Origin: Aspidiotus rigidus | Taxonomy: Eukaryota; Arthropoda; Insecta; Hemiptera; Diaspididae | Reading direction: 5' to 3' | Length of the DNA stretch: 64,000 nt | Assembly: GCA_035079385.1 (NCBI GenBank) | Contig: JAVHKY010000035.1 | Span: 1,736,001 to 1,800,000, forward strand | Shown: positions 12,897 through 25,284 of the stretch, in pieces | Layout of the letters: each line of letters begins with the position of its first letter | How positions within the stretch are numbered: the first letter of the stretch is position 1 | Notes under the pieces: model-generated | The model's input: only the letters and a program-made list of their open reading frames with translations | What the model was told of the DNA's origin: nothing | The model's database searches: none | Made by a program: the position numbers and the translations under genes

Positions 12897-15800
12897 TTTT
12901 CTCTACTGATTGCTATAACGTTGATAGTTAATGTAAATAGTAAACCATCGGTGTTCGTTATTAAAAGTGCGGAAATAATAGATCGCGTGAATGGCGATCC
13001 CAACGGTACGTGGAATGTAAGTTTCCTTTTTTTTCCTCGACTCTACGAGATTTAAGCGAAACCGTATGTTTCTATAGTTCTATCCCTCTTGCTTCAATAC
13101 AGGCTGAATCGTACGGTACGGTCGAGTTGGACTTGAGAGCTTTCTCCGAAGCGCGTTTGGGAGCAAAATTGAATCTCGGCAGATTGTACGAGTCACAAAA
13201 TGAACGTTCGATAAATATCGCTATGGTGGAGAGTACTCAACTTCCCAAGAATTTTTGGTGGAAACCTACGAAGAAACTGAACTGCCCGATTGACAGAATT
13301 AGGGATCAGTCAAACTGTGGTTCTTGTTGGGTAAGTTACGTTAAGTCTGGAGATTGACAAGGAAACGATAGAAGAGAAACACGAAAAAAATGACAAATTA
13401 TCGTAAAGGAATTTTTCAGGACCATCTGCGCCGGTACAGGATTAATTACATTGTTATAAATGATTTATTTATTTTTCCAAATATCGATTTCTGTTTTTAT
13501 TCGTTAGGCCGTCGCTACAGCAGCCGCATTTAGTGACAGAGTTTGCATTAAGAGTAAAGGGAAAATTCGAACCCCGCTGTCCGCATCGTTCGTAGCATCG
13601 TGCGATTCGTCTAATTACGGATGCGAGGGAGGCTATATGGATAGAGTTTATGATTTTCTGAAATTTAACGGTACAGTCACTGGAGGAGAGTACGAATCGG
13701 ACGAGGTGAGTACACTTTGTGATGCGATGTGGCAAAGTAAAGATAGGCCATCGTTAAGAACATGTACAATACTGATAAAGACGAATTATTACGAAAATGA
13801 TAAAGCTTTGCAACTTCATTTTTATAACCCTTTGTTTTTCCACGCCTTCTCAAAAATCCGCACATCAAGACTTGACGTCATTGATGGAGGAGGCAAGAGA
13901 TCTGCCAAAATAGTACATCTCAGCGTGAAGATTTTATACAAACAAGAACGCTTTGAAAAGAATTTCTCCCTAATAACAATATCAGTGGTCTTGACCTTGA
14001 TCGATTAGGATATCAAGTAATTCTGTGACGTAAGCATCGAAAGAAAGGTCTCCAGGACTTTCCCCGACACCTCGAATACTAAATTTTAACAGGGAACCTG
14101 TTTTATGGGGGGCTATTTGAGAAATCTGGCGTCCGCCGTCCGCCGTCCGCCGTCCGCCGTCCGCCGTCCGCCGTGCGCCGTGCGCCGTCCAGCGAAAAAC
14201 TTAGAAAAAACGACGGCTTCCTTAACGAAGTTAAACGAGGAACGCAGGGAACCTGTTTTATGAGTCGAATGGGATTTGGTATTGAAAATTCAAGGAAGCC
14301 TAGACCTAGATAAAGATAGTATAAAGAAGGCCTAGACCTACTATAAGCCTATCATAATATAGTTTGAGAATCTAAATTTTTCTCGCTCGAGAGTCGAAAT
14401 TTTTCTTAAGTCCCCCTCCTATCATATATGGCTCGAGAGTCGAAATTTTTCTAAGTCCCCCTTCTATCATATATAGCTCGAGAGTCGAAATTTTTCTAAG
14501 TCCCCCTTCTATCATATATAGCTCGAGAGTCGAAACTTTTCTAAGTCCCCCTTCTGTCATATATAGCTCGAGAGTCGAAATTTTTCTAAGTCCCTCTCCT
14601 ATCATATATGGCTCGAGGGTCGAAATTTTTCCAAGTTTTTCGCTGGACGGCGCACGGCGGACGGCGCACGGCGGACGGCGCACGGCGGACGGCGCACGGC
14701 GGACGGCGCACGGCGGACGCCAGATTTCTCAAATAGCCTCCCATAAAACAGGTTCCCTGTTAAAATTTCGACTCTCGAGCTATATATGATAGAAGGGGGA
14801 CTTAAGAAAAATTTCGATCTCGAGCCATGATAGGAGAGGGACTTGGAAAAATTTTGTCTCGAGGGAGAAAAATTTAGATTCTCAAACTATATTATGATAG
14901 GCTTATAGTAGTTCTAGGCCTTCTTTATACTATCTTTATCTAGGTCTAGGCTTCCTTGAATTTTCAATACCAAATCCCATTCGACTCATAAAACAGGTTC
15001 CCTGCGTTCCTCGTTTAACTTCGTTAAGGAAGCCGTCGTTTTCTTCTTTTTTTTGTCCCGCCGTTTGTTGATTCTCCGGCGAAAACTGACCTACCCTGAT
15101 AGAGTTAGAAATCGGAAAACAATTCTTACTTTTTTCCCATTTTGAATCGAAAGTGAAACATGGAAAAGTTCCTACCATGGTGCTAAATAAGAGTAAGGGA
15201 CAATATAAGATGCGCCAAAATAATGCGTCGACAGTTGAATAGGATTTTGCCCCGAATTTCTTCTATAGGCGAAAAACGCAAAACGGGAAATTTAGTTCAA
15301 ATGTACGAAATTAGTCTCTCAATTTCATCTTTAATTAGCACCCAAAACAAAGTTTCTATATCTTTTCTGAGTCGAGTGATGAACTGAAATGAGCGCAAAA
15401 TGTGCAGCAGGGGTTCCCAAAATTGTAATTATCCGAGAAACAATGTTTTTGACATGGAGAATCGTATTATCCCTTGTTTCCATTCAATTCTCTTGTGGAT
15501 TTCTGAAAAAAAAAAAAATGTCGAAATAACTCAACGAGGCTCCAAAGTGAGTGAGTCGACCATAGTTCTTATAAAACTTGGAAATGAAATACAGAAAGCT
15601 CAAAATTTCTTGTAGGCCCGAACTTCCATCCTTTTTTTCAGAATATCGATCCTACCTTCAAATTTTTACAGGTGCCTTAGTCGAGCCAGGGCCCCCCTTT
15701 TTCTTCTTTCCAAATTTATTGGGCATTTATAAAAAATTTTCGGGGTCCCGAAATTGCTGGAGAGTGTCACCTTCAAAAATTTTTCAAGACCCCGAACTAA

Positions 15801-17860
15801 ATTTGAACTCTTCCTGCTCTCCTGGGATATCTGTAGTCACTCTTGCAAGTTTCCTGAAATCCATAAAATAGGCTAGGACCCTTCACTTCTGTCAAGATCT
15901 CATGGTGACATTCGAAAATGTAACTGAGTCAGTACTCTCCTTCTCTTCTTAGTTCTATGGTCTCGTTAGAAAATTTTTCAAGTACCTGAACTAGGTTGGG
16001 ACCTTTCCCCATTCACACGCTCTCGCTTAGCACAACGAGAAATCGAGAATCTTGCAACTTTCACATCCTTTTTGATCTGAGCCAGGACTTTTGCCGATCT
16101 TAAAAAATATTAGATTGTAACGTCACAAGCCTTACCTATGACTTCATCAAATAGTGACGTCACAGGCTTGGACTTTGGAGCTACATATTGTAAGAGAAGG
16201 ACTTGAAAAAATGTCGACCTCCAAGCTGTATACTGCAAGAAGGGGGTCTTGGAAAAATTTTGACCCCCGAGCTATATATGATAGAAGGTCGACCTCTAAA
16301 CAATCTTGAGGTTGCTGGACGGCGAACATTTCTTCCGACTCCCTCTCCTTTGATAAAACAGGTTCGTTGTTGAAAGAAAGTATAAGTAGTCATTGAAACA
16401 CCGCACTCGAGTTCGCGTCCCTCCAGATAACCTCGACCTAACTTTTCGCTCATCTGGGTGTTACATCATAAGAACGTAACTTACAGAGCCCGAAACCACC
16501 TAGATAGCGCTGTCATCGTCAAACATAATGTGGAAACTGTCATCATTTTGGGAGGTAATATGCAATTGTAAAGATCACACCAAAGTGATAACAGTATTCT
16601 TCTTATCAACGTCAGGGCTGCCAATTCCTGCACATCAAGTTTAAGCCCTCATACCTCAAATGGATAACAGATCTGTTTTGTATTGGGGTCCGAAACGCCC
16701 TTGTAGCACGCCGTGATATACAAATTTTCTCAAACGCCATACAGTCTGTAACGATTGGTAAGAGTAACCATTCTGGTGATTAGAAATCTCCTGACTCGTT
16801 GACTCCGGTAAGAAAAACACGGGAAGTAAAAACATTGAGTAAATAAAAGAGGAATAATCTATGAATGAAAGTTCTAATTAAAAGTCATAATTACAAGATT
16901 CCTAGAAGTCGTCCATAAACTTTTGGTTACTAAGAAATCTCTTGTTCAAAATTAGCATCACTCACAATAATCTCTGTTTTTTTTTATTTTTCTTATGAGA
17001 GTCAAAAGGTTTAAGTAAGCTTTCTAGTCGACACTGACTGCACTGATTCCCAACTGTGACGTCAATTTGTCTATTCTAAACACCGTTGAATGTAAAAGGG
17101 GAAGTAAGACATTGAAAGCTGAGGGCAATAAAAAATTATCAACCACTATTTGCCTGCAGAAGTGTAGAAATGGTTTAAAATTTCATCCAGTAGGTACACA
17201 AAAAAGACGAGATTTGGAAATATTTTTGTGATTTATGCCTTAGGGTTGTCAACCTTATCCTATTCGACCGTGTGGAAATAAACCATTTTTGATGCCTTGT
17301 GCACAAACCTTCACACCAAAATGTAGACAGACTGCGTGTACAAATGATTGGTATCCTCACAAGCGAGAAGAAAGTATCTTCAAAAGTAAGTGGACTAACA
17401 TCATTTGAGAAAATACTGTGGAATAATTTAATAATAATGCACCGATATGTTCTGAATAGTTGAAAGTTGGCAATTCTTGAAGAACGAAACTGCAGCGAGA
17501 ATGGAGCTTTACAAAAACGGTCCTTTAACAGCAGCTTTCTCCGTTTACGCAGATTTTCCATTTTATAAAAGCGGTAATGCTAGAATAGATTACGGTATGT
17601 TTTTCTAAACTTCGACGCTTTCGTCACATTGTCATTGTTTTGTTTTTTATTCAGGAATTTACTCGCGTACTTCAACGATACCTCTTGGAGGGCACGCAGT
17701 GAGAGTTCTTGGATGGGGAGAGGAAAATGGCTTGAAATATTGGTTGGTCGCGAATTCTTGGTCAACAGAGTGGGGTGAAAATGGATTTTTCAGGATAAAA
17801 AGAGGGAATAACGAATGTGACTTTGAAAGTCAGCTCCAAGCACTTACTCCTATTATTTGA
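12897..17860 (+). CDS. Cathepsin B-like cysteine protease (papain family C1A), 5' exon missing
   Basis: Six exons: 12897-13016, 13103-13330, 13508-13705, 17244-17385, 17460-17594 and 17655-17860 (TGA). All are GT-AG and phases close exactly, giving 342 residues plus an unseen starter exon. The first visible exon begins FSLLIAITLIVNVNSKP, the hydrophobic core of a signal peptide. A C1 propeptide follows, then the mature enzyme: RDQSNCGSCWAVA gives the oxyanion Gln and catalytic Cys, GGHAVRVLGWG the catalytic His, and NSWSTEWGENGFFRI the catalytic Asn. Exon 17244 encodes GCQPYPIRPC and the Cys-rich occluding loop region. The loop lacks the His-His pair that gives cathepsin B its carboxydipeptidase action, so it is probably an endopeptidase. 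Likely lysosomal or secreted into the gut lumen (family knowledge). The fourth visible intron is 3.5 kb because of repeat insertions; the others are 60-180 bases. Confidence 0.9.
14082..15042. mobile_element. Composite foldback element inside the cathepsin intron
   Basis: Two inverted-repeat pairs are interleaved. Arm A (about 14082-14202) contains AACAGGGAACCTGTTTTATG and a GC-rich run of 7-base CGTCCGC/CGTGCGC units; its reverse complement A' is at about 14630-14768. Arm B (about 14208-14388) includes GACGGCTTCCTTAACGAAG and AGGAACGCAGGGAACCTG; its reverse complement B' is at about 14862-15042. Order is A-B-array-A'-B', with a 45-bp tandem array between B and A'. This is not a simple hairpin. 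It has no credible protein. It sits in the long intron of the cathepsin gene (13706-17243). Confidence 0.8.
14388..14640. repeat. 45-bp tandem array in the foldback element
   Basis: About five and a half direct copies of a 45-base unit starting CTCGAGAGTCGAAATTTTTC, continuing TAAGTCCCCCTTCTATC and ending ATATATAG, differing by a few substitutions. The same unit, mostly single and diverged, occurs in every other foldback-family copy in the window. The minus-strand open frame across it (a repeating LELYMIEGGLRK-like peptide) is a by-product of a unit length divisible by three. Confidence 0.9.
16170..16370. repeat. Diverged foldback-family copy
   Basis: Contains GAGCTATATATGATAGAAGG, a GGACGGCGAACATTTC remnant of the GC-rich arm, and TGATAAAACAGGTTCGTTGTTGAAA, a variant of the family's AAAACAGGTTCCCTGTT block. 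Still within the long cathepsin intron; the rest of that intron (13706-14081, 15043-16169, 16371-17243) shows nothing I can name. Confidence 0.6.
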
Positions 17861-18587
17861 ATATGCTTTTTATATGATATTGTTCGATGAAAAACAAGTT
17901 CTGTATTGTAAAAGTCAAAAAACGTTATTTATTCTGTACACTTTTTTTTTTCACTTCTTAAATTAATGTTTCATAAAATCTCACTAAATATTCGAAAGTT
18001 TTCTTTCCATTTCTCTTTATTTTCTGTATTTTGCTGACGATGCGCTAAAAGTAAGTATCCCTACAAAAAGAGTCCCATCCTTGTTCAAATTCGCTCTCTC
18101 ATTCATCAGTTTATAAGAGTTGGGCTACTTTTGCAATGATTTTCTTGAAAACGAAGGTGCTTATTGCCAAAGCAACGTTTGAGATTTATTAGACACACAT
18201 TCAAAAATATTGATTATGAAGTGCAGCAGCATGGCCATGCATAGATATATAATATAGAACCTAGGTAACGCGTGTTAAATTTTTGTGATTGGTCCCTTAT
18301 ATGAGAGTTGGCAAAACAATGAAATTCCCATAAGACTTTATACAACTTTGAATTTGAATAAGGGAATGAAAATTGATTCATTTAGGTAAATTTTGTAATA
18401 ACGTTCGTAGTCGAAAACAATGCGTATTTAGAAATTTTAAGAAACTAAAATAATAGCTCCCATAAGACGTATGTTGAACGCCGTGTACCCTGCACCGCTC
18501 CCGCGTGCTTTCACTACTCACAGAGTTTTAGGCGAATCCGATATCCAGGTTCTCTATTATATATTTTTGTGCATGACTCGACTGAAA
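17861..18587. other. Spacer between two convergent genes
   Basis: 727 bases separate the stop codons of the cathepsin B-like gene (+) and SLC33A1 (-); it must hold both 3'UTRs. No clear AATAAA close to either stop was found, and there is no further gene. Confidence 0.5.
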
Positions 18588-21500
18588 TTATAGTTGATCG
18601 TTTGGCTTATTATGTAATAATATCGGTGTTGTAGCATCTTTCACAAATGTTGGATCCTTTCGCTCCACCAACCACGCTGAACTTTCAACGTTTTCGAGTT
18701 TATAAACAGCTTTTTTACCCCACCATAACCACAAAATACCAAGTATTGTAAATATTATAGTCTCAGTGTAAAATCCATCAAATTTTGTTTGACAAGTTGT
18801 AATCATCTGGAATCAAATTTTAATGCATATATGTACTACCATCTCACAGTATTTCTTTCATTATGTATTTGTAGGTATACTATACTCACATGTACATTGT
18901 TCTTATTGCAATGTTTGATTGTTAAGAAATCAACGAACCACAAGCACAAAGTTATGGGCCAATTATTGCCCAAATTGACCACGGTGCCCATTATTGTTAA
19001 ATAAATTCCGCCATATCGTGGGTCACTGACCCGACAAAAGAAAGCTCCAAGTGATATTGACATCAGGTAGTTAACCACCTGTTGTTTCATCAAGTTTTTG
19101 TTGTCAAGATTATTTTTGACGAAAACCAATCTCCTAACAAGTTTCCGATCAATTAACAAAAAACTAAAAACATGTACTGGTAAGTAGGTAGCTCTTATAG
19201 ACCACCAATAGCCTGAATAATAGTATATTATGCACGAGTTCCATACGATATTTTATTCTAAAAGTGCAAATGAAGTAGCGATTTTATTGCTCTAGTGCAA
19301 TAATATCGCTACTTTTTTGCACTAGTTGAATAAATGACGTGATCAGTCGTCGCAACGTAGGAGGCTTGTTGTAAGTCAATAAGGCTTTAAACGGACAGTT
19401 TGGTGTACGCGAGGTTGTAAGCTATGCCACGCCCATCTACACACAACTCCGTGAAACCGTATCGACTTATAAACCCTATAAAGTTCCAAGGGTGTTCGTA
19501 TCATGATCGGCTGTCTATATACTAGATGGTCTAAGAGGTAGCTAATGATGATTTGATTTTGAATTTTCTGTTCAAAAAAAGATAGTCAACGGCCTCAGCG
19601 ATGTACAACTTACAGATGTGGTATTGTAGATAAAAAATAAAGTCCAATAATACCAATCTGGCAGATTTGTATCGTCATTTCCAATGTAGGGGGCGAAAAA
19701 TAAGACAATACTTAATGAAACCCCGAATGACAACCTGAAACAAATGAATCAATAATTGAATAGCGTGCATGAGAACAAGAGAGGGAATGTAGGCTCTACT
19801 TTAGAATGTAGGCGACGAAGAAAGAACGCAATGCTCGAGGTCCGGTAACATGGTGGCTAAAGATGATCGAAAATATTATTTGAAATGGGAGGGCCAAGAC
19901 GGTCAATAGAACAAAATTGTCTCGAGAAACGCCTGTCTCCAACATTTTCAACGGAGCGACTGCTGTTTGCGGACCAAATCCAATCTTCAAAACAAATTTA
20001 AACATTCAGATTTGCTGTAAAACAATCGAGAGAGCATTATTTACTAATATGCTGTTATGGCTTACGCGACAGGTGAGTAATACTAATGAAAGCACTATAA
20101 TTGGTCGAATTTGAAGAATCTGCCAGAGGTGCTTATAACTCTCTTTCAGGCTAAGTCTGGATTCGGGAACTCCGTCCTCTGCAAAATCTGAACTGGTGTC
20201 TTTTTTGAAGAGGAGAACGAGCGTAGTTGATATTATACACATCAGGGAAAAGACGAATATAAAATCTGAAATTTTAAAGTAGAAATAGAAATTAATGTAC
20301 GATCGGCTGGAAGGATTACAGTGGCGGATCCAGAGAGGAGAAATTTTGTGACTTTTTTTTTCTCAAAACATTAATGAAGAAACATTCAAATTTTACTAAA
20401 AAGAATGGTGTTTAGCTTCTGTAGCAATTAGAATCCCGAATGTTTATTTAAAAAAATAAGGTTCGAAACTGAACAATGTAACGCTCAACGGGTGTATAGA
20501 TACTGTTGGAGGAGGGGCTAAATTAGGCTGGCTCAGAGTGTGGTATATCAGTATCGCGTTTATGTCGCATTTGCAAAACACCGCCCGTCCTCCATGATGG
20601 AGTAAGTACGGGTTGCGTATGCATTTTAATCTTGTTTCCTCCAACACCGGAATCGACCCTTTAGGGTATAACTTTAGTGAAGGAAGAATCTCCTATGCAA
20701 AGCCCCTCTTCTACTTGGCAACTGCGAAGCTGCAGTGCCCCCCTGGCACACACAAAAACATGAGAACACACACAACAACAACACCACCACATTATACTAT
20801 ACAGTATATTGCTGTTGGAGTTTCTTCATGTTCTTCTCTCTTCAGGGATGATCTTAGTCCTCTTCTTCCTGCAAATCTGGATGTTGATGGTACACAGGTG
20901 TTGAGTAGGCCATAGCGTGGTTCTGCATTTGCCTATTCCATTCCTGGTCCATCTTCCTCTTCATGACGGTAGCCGCAAATGCAGACACCTGTTTCCATAC
21001 TTCTTCGGAACTTAGCATCCAGGCTACTCGGATCAAGCACTTCATCTACCCCGATCTCTTGAAGAGACCGAAGTATATCAATATAGGAGAGATGTTGAAG
21101 GAGGCTGAAGTAAGTCTATGGCGATGTCTTTTTGGTGGGAGGGGGAGCAAAACTAGACTGGCCTACAAGTAGATACCTAATGCATGTCCTGCGCCACTCT
21201 AAAAACTCGGTTAAAAAAATGATCTTTCGTTGGCAACATTTGTTGGCAACTTTTATCCACAACATTTGTTGACAACTTTTGTCCGCAACATGTCGGCAAC
21301 ATTTTTCAGCGTTTAGCGTGGATTGTTATGAGGAAAAATATTTAGAAAATTGGATAATTTTCTGTATTAAACCAAAAAATCTGAAATTATTGTGAGAGAC
21401 GCACAAAGATAGTAACTTGAGCCACATATTTTGAAGATGATAATAGAATTCCTGATTTTTTAATGGTGACCCTACGCATTCTTATGGAACTTCCGAAAAA

Positions 21501-22625
21501 GTTGGCCTAGTTGCACAGCGTTCCCGTTTGGGGCATGTTCCGGCCTTCCTTTAAGGTGAGCATGTATGTCGGCAACATGTCGGTAAAGATTTAGCCATCA
21601 AATTTCACTCGGGAAACTTGACAAAAACCACTCATTGAACGGGTTTCTTTTTTGAAACAGAGAAAAGAAAAAAAACAAAGATTAGATTACATTACTTCCC
21701 CTCCATTTTTCTCTCCCAGATCCGTCACACGCAAGCGTGGTCTTGCATTTTCAAGATCGAATATGACTACTTACTCTCGAAACTAACGAAGCCATAATCT
21801 CTGGGAATCGATCGAAACTTATTACAGAAATCCTTTGAATCTAGAACTATGAACAGAACATGAGCCAATACAGTTCCCGTTGTTGATCCAATATTTTGGC
21901 AAGAAGCAGCGTACTGAACATTCCGTCTTTAAGAAAAATAAGACAAGAGTTTTATCAATAAATTTAAGTCGATAATGCAGAATTCATCTCTATACCTTTG
22001 AAGCATGGTCAAAGACCATCCATCCAGAGCAACATCCTGCATTGCATTAAAAAATGTAGTCAAACAGAAAAGTGTTGCCAGTACGTGCACTTTTGGTTTT
22101 TGGGTACCACTTTCGGGGCCGAGTAACTGGTCTAGCCGCATCGACACGAATAGGAGTATTCCCCCTGCAATTAGATCAGAAAAAAAAGAGTTAGCATGGC
22201 AGTCTAAACCGCAATTAATTGAAGTATATGTACCTATTAAGTACTGCATCGGAATCAGCCAGGTTTTTCGTCTCCCAAATTTTTTTGAGTATACGCAATC
22301 GACCAGAGGTGCCCATAAAATTTTGAAGCAGAATGGGTATCCGGTGATACTATACACAGCCTGAAACAGTAGGTGAGAACAAGGTTATGGTTTCACTTCA
22401 TCATGAGATATTTCAAATTTACGATCGCATCAATATCAATCTTACTTGCTCCGCGTAAGTAACTTTCCTGTTTTGAAAAATGATTGGAAAAGCTGACGAT
22501 ATTCCGAATACGGCCCCTTGTTGCATGTACAATAAAACCAGTAGGGCAATGTTTACTTTGTCGCCTCTGATATTGGGCTTCTTATGCTTCTCAGAACAAC
22601 CTTCATCTTTCAAAGTGACAGTCAT
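18588..22625 (-). CDS. SLC33A1: Acetyl-CoA transporter, SLC33A1/AT-1 family, complete
   Basis: Nine exons, in transcript order: 22625-22446, 22360-22234, 22164-21996, 21926-21775, 20265-20066, 19984-19800, 19734-19614, 19078-18890, 18806-18588. All junctions are GT-AG and phases match at every join, giving 513 residues against 549 in human (family knowledge). Conserved stretches in order: VLLYMQQGAVFGISSAFPII, KILWAPLVDCVYSKKFGRRK, DVALDGWSLTML, QNIGSTTGTVLAHVLFIVL, CRIGFGPQTAV, VSDPRYGGIYLTIMGTVVNL and the C-terminal TETIIFTILGILWLWWGKK. The product is a 12-segment MFS-like protein of the ER membrane that carries cytosolic acetyl-CoA into the lumen for protein and sialic-acid acetylation. 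Start ATG 22625 gives a short N-terminus, MTVTLKDEGC. No sign of disruption; the 1.5-kb intron 20266-21774 holds repeat debris. Confidence 0.93.
19261..19326. repeat. Small inverted repeat in an SLC33A1 intron
   Basis: AGTGCAAATGAAGTAGCGAT faces ATCGCTACTTTTTTGCACT with a short AT-rich middle. The two sides can pair over most of their length. It lies in the intron between exons 19734-19614 and 19078-18890; function unknown, possibly the core of a decayed MITE. Confidence 0.5.
20266..21774. other. SLC33A1 intron with repeat debris
   Basis: This 1.5-kb intron is far larger than its neighbours. It includes a stretch at about 20700-21180 with a protein-like minus-strand frame (21045-20854, with MKCLIRVAWMLSSEEVWKQ and a Gln/Glu-rich end), probably a transposon-derived fragment that I cannot assign. 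A short-period repeat follows at 21225-21320. Confidence 0.4.
21225..21320. repeat. GGCAACATTTGTT short-period repeat
   Basis: The phrase TTGGCAACATTTGTTGGCAA is repeated with changes about five times (GGCAACTTTTATCC, CACAACATTTGTTGACAA, CGCAACATGTCGGCAACATT). Another isolated GTCGGCAACATGTCGG block occurs near 21571-21586. Confidence 0.6.
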
Positions 22626-23640
22626 ATTTTTTTATTTTTCTTGGACGACCCGTAGCATCTTATAGTACCTCAGTTACAATACTGAACGATCTTAAAACTG
22701 AAAACGTACTGAACGCGTGCCAGTGAGAACGCTTCATTCTTTTCTGGGGATATCTTTTTCTCAGTAGTAATTGTATGTAATGTCGTGACAATTAAATAGA
22801 CGAATCATGCAAACGTTTCTTATGTGGAAAATATCTCATTTTAAAGGTATAGAAGCGCTTTGAAAATTTCCGTCAATTTACGTACGTGACTCTCAAATTT
22901 TACGGAAGGAACAATAATTCATTAGAATAATGTATTACCTATTTTATGTACAAACAATCGGCAAATCATGGTTATATAGACAAACAGCAGAAGGAAATTA
23001 CCAGTGCTCACATTTTCTCTCATTCTTCTAAGAAAATTTCTATCTCTTCAATTTGGAATATTGTTAGGTCTATTGTATCGAAAAAGTGAATTAAGAGCTT
23101 TTGGTTAAAGAAAGGGTTCTAGATAATTTATAATACCTAATTCGGCCCAAAAAAAAGTACATGACTCGATTCCTTTTGAAAAAGGTCATCTCTGAGGGGG
23201 AGGGGGGGGGAGTTCGAAAAATTTGCCGTAGCGCCGTATGGTTTTGATAAAATATTTCTTCCTTTCAAATAAAAATTTAAATTGAGACCACCGTCGTTTT
23301 GTACCGGCCCGAAATTATTTTTAGGGCTTGATTACGCCACCCGTCATTCCGAAGTAGCTGTTGCACTCTGAAATATGGGTGTGTAAGCCGACGACTCCTG
23401 TTTGGACGACCGGTACTGCTCTTTTGCGACCCCTTTCCTTTTGGCACAAATTAATCTATTAATGTTTCCTCTTTCAGATCAAAATTAATATAGAAACCAT
23501 CGTCATTCTATAGCGGCCGTTCCATTCTGAAACACGGATGGCACGACAACTTCAAATTTTGACTGGAGGTGTTGTTTATTTTTGGTTCACGCTATTACTC
23601 TACAATTTATATTATGGTTAGGTCTTACAGGAAGTGCATT
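22626..23640. other. Upstream region of SLC33A1 and left flank of the DNA transposon
   Basis: The first few hundred bases left-to-right from 22626 should hold the SLC33A1 promoter and 5'UTR (gene on the minus strand). A G-run occurs near 23198-23211. From about 23240 the sequence may already be transposon flank, but no terminal inverted repeat could be fixed. Confidence 0.35.
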
Positions 23641-23688
23641 GAGCGCATAGTGCGGATTAGCTGCACGCTCGCGCGATGATACGGTATT

Positions 23689-25284
23689 GTGCTTTTCGAT
23701 TATTCAGGGCACCCACGATCGAGTAGTACTTTCAATCTTATGCTACCAATCTATTCTATGATACCTTTAACTTGCAGGTATGGGATAACAAAATCGACGA
23801 TTAATAATTATGTGCGAGGCCTGCAGATTAAAATTACTCGAGGAGAAGAAGTGGACTTGGATACCAAAGTCAGAAGAATTGGTTATCCCACTGTACTATC
23901 ACTCGAAGAAGAAAACAATTTATGCAAACTATTGTCAGTTGCTGCGGATTGTGGATAGCCATTCACGCATAGAACGTTGATAGAGATTGTAAAAAATTAT
24001 TTAGATCGACTCGGCCGAAAAGTTCTTTGCTTTGTACATAACAGCCCAGGATATGAGTAGATCAAAGCGTTTCTTGGACGTCATACCCAATTCAAGATAA
24101 AGGTGGCTCAAAGTCTCAAAAGTGCGCAAGCCGCTGTGAGTGCGGATATTATAACACGTTATTTGACGAACTTGCAGAATGAAATAACAAAATATAACAT
24201 AGAACCGGATTTGATCCTGAACTATGACGAAACTAACGTCACCAACGATCCAAATAAAGAAGAGGTCATTGTTTATCGCTCATGTAGGCATGCACATCAG
24301 GTTATTGATTCATCGAAGAGCAGTCATTTGGTTATGTTTTGCAGAAGTGCTGAGGGAAAGTTGTTACCTATATACATAGTTTTCAAGGGCGAAAACTTTC
24401 AAGAATCTTGGGGCAAACGAGGACCAAAGCATACGCGATACGGACGATCGCCGTCTGGTTGGTTTGATGTCCAACTATTCGAGAATTGGTTTTCAACAAT
24501 TATTCTTCCGTATTTCCGCAGAAAAGATCCGAATAACGAAAAGTACAAATTACTCATTGGAGATAACTGTTTTATTCATTACAGCGCACATGTGTTGAAA
24601 TTGTGCAAGGAACATCGTGTAATTTTTACTTTTTTGCCATTGAATGCCACCAGATTGCTGCAGCCCCTTGATGTTGCTTATTTTCGACCTTTAAAATTGC
24701 TCTGGGGCACGAATCTGAGGGATTGGAAGAACGTGAATAAAGGCTGTATACCAAAGCCCGAAGTTCCTCGTCTCTTGAAGGAATGTTTAAAACTTATTAA
24801 CTCAAAACAAAATTTAATGTCAGGATTTGCAGGATCTGGTATTCATCCGTTCAATGTGAGTAGACCTCTGGCTAAAATACCACACTTGGCGACAACACCT
24901 TCAGTTTCAGATAAACCAATCTGGACTGACAGTGTGTTGAAAGTTTTCCATGCTGGACGGTTTAAAAAGAAGGCTACTGCTAGGAGAAGAAAACGTCTTC
25001 TAATTTTGCCTGGAAAAAGCGTCAGCAAACGCGATATAGTGGGCTTTTCTTCTTCTGAATCTGAAAATTCTGATGACGCGGAAGATACTGACAACGCAGA
25101 AGATGCTGACCAAGCGGAAGATGATCTAGGAGATGCTGACAATGTAGACGATTCTGACAAAGTGGAAGATGTTGAGGATCCGGAAGATGGTGACAGTCAA
25201 GAAGGTATTTCGGACCCAGTGCTGATACATAATTTGTCTTCAAGTGGCACACGCACAAACGGTAGGCATTTTTGGCTAAGATGA
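23689..25284 (+). pseudogene. Decayed pogo/Tigger-type DDE transposase
   Basis: The open frames 23689-23958 and 24103-25284 belong to one transposase broken by in-frame TAG stops near 23956 and 24058. The N-terminal part has a helix-turn-helix-like GITKSTINNYVRG. The long part is a DDE_1 (pogo/Tigger/jerky) catalytic domain: LNYDETNVT gives the first Asp, LLIGDNCFIHYS the second, and LLQPLDVAYFRPLK the third. SGWFDVQLFENWFSTIILP is the conserved block between them. The tail is acidic with repeating ED/DADN segments, ending before TGA 25282-25284. All three catalytic acids survive, so decay is recent or the stops are few. No ends, TA target duplication or second copy were found. Relatives of this transposase have been domesticated in animals, but the stops argue against that here. 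Confidence 0.8.

Noticed and set aside
14388..14640. CRISPR-like array
   Set aside because: Direct head-to-tail 45-base units without unique spacers, in a eukaryotic genome.
14372..14683. Repeating-peptide frame on the minus strand
   Set aside because: Produced by a 45-base tandem unit (divisible by three), with no start context or family.
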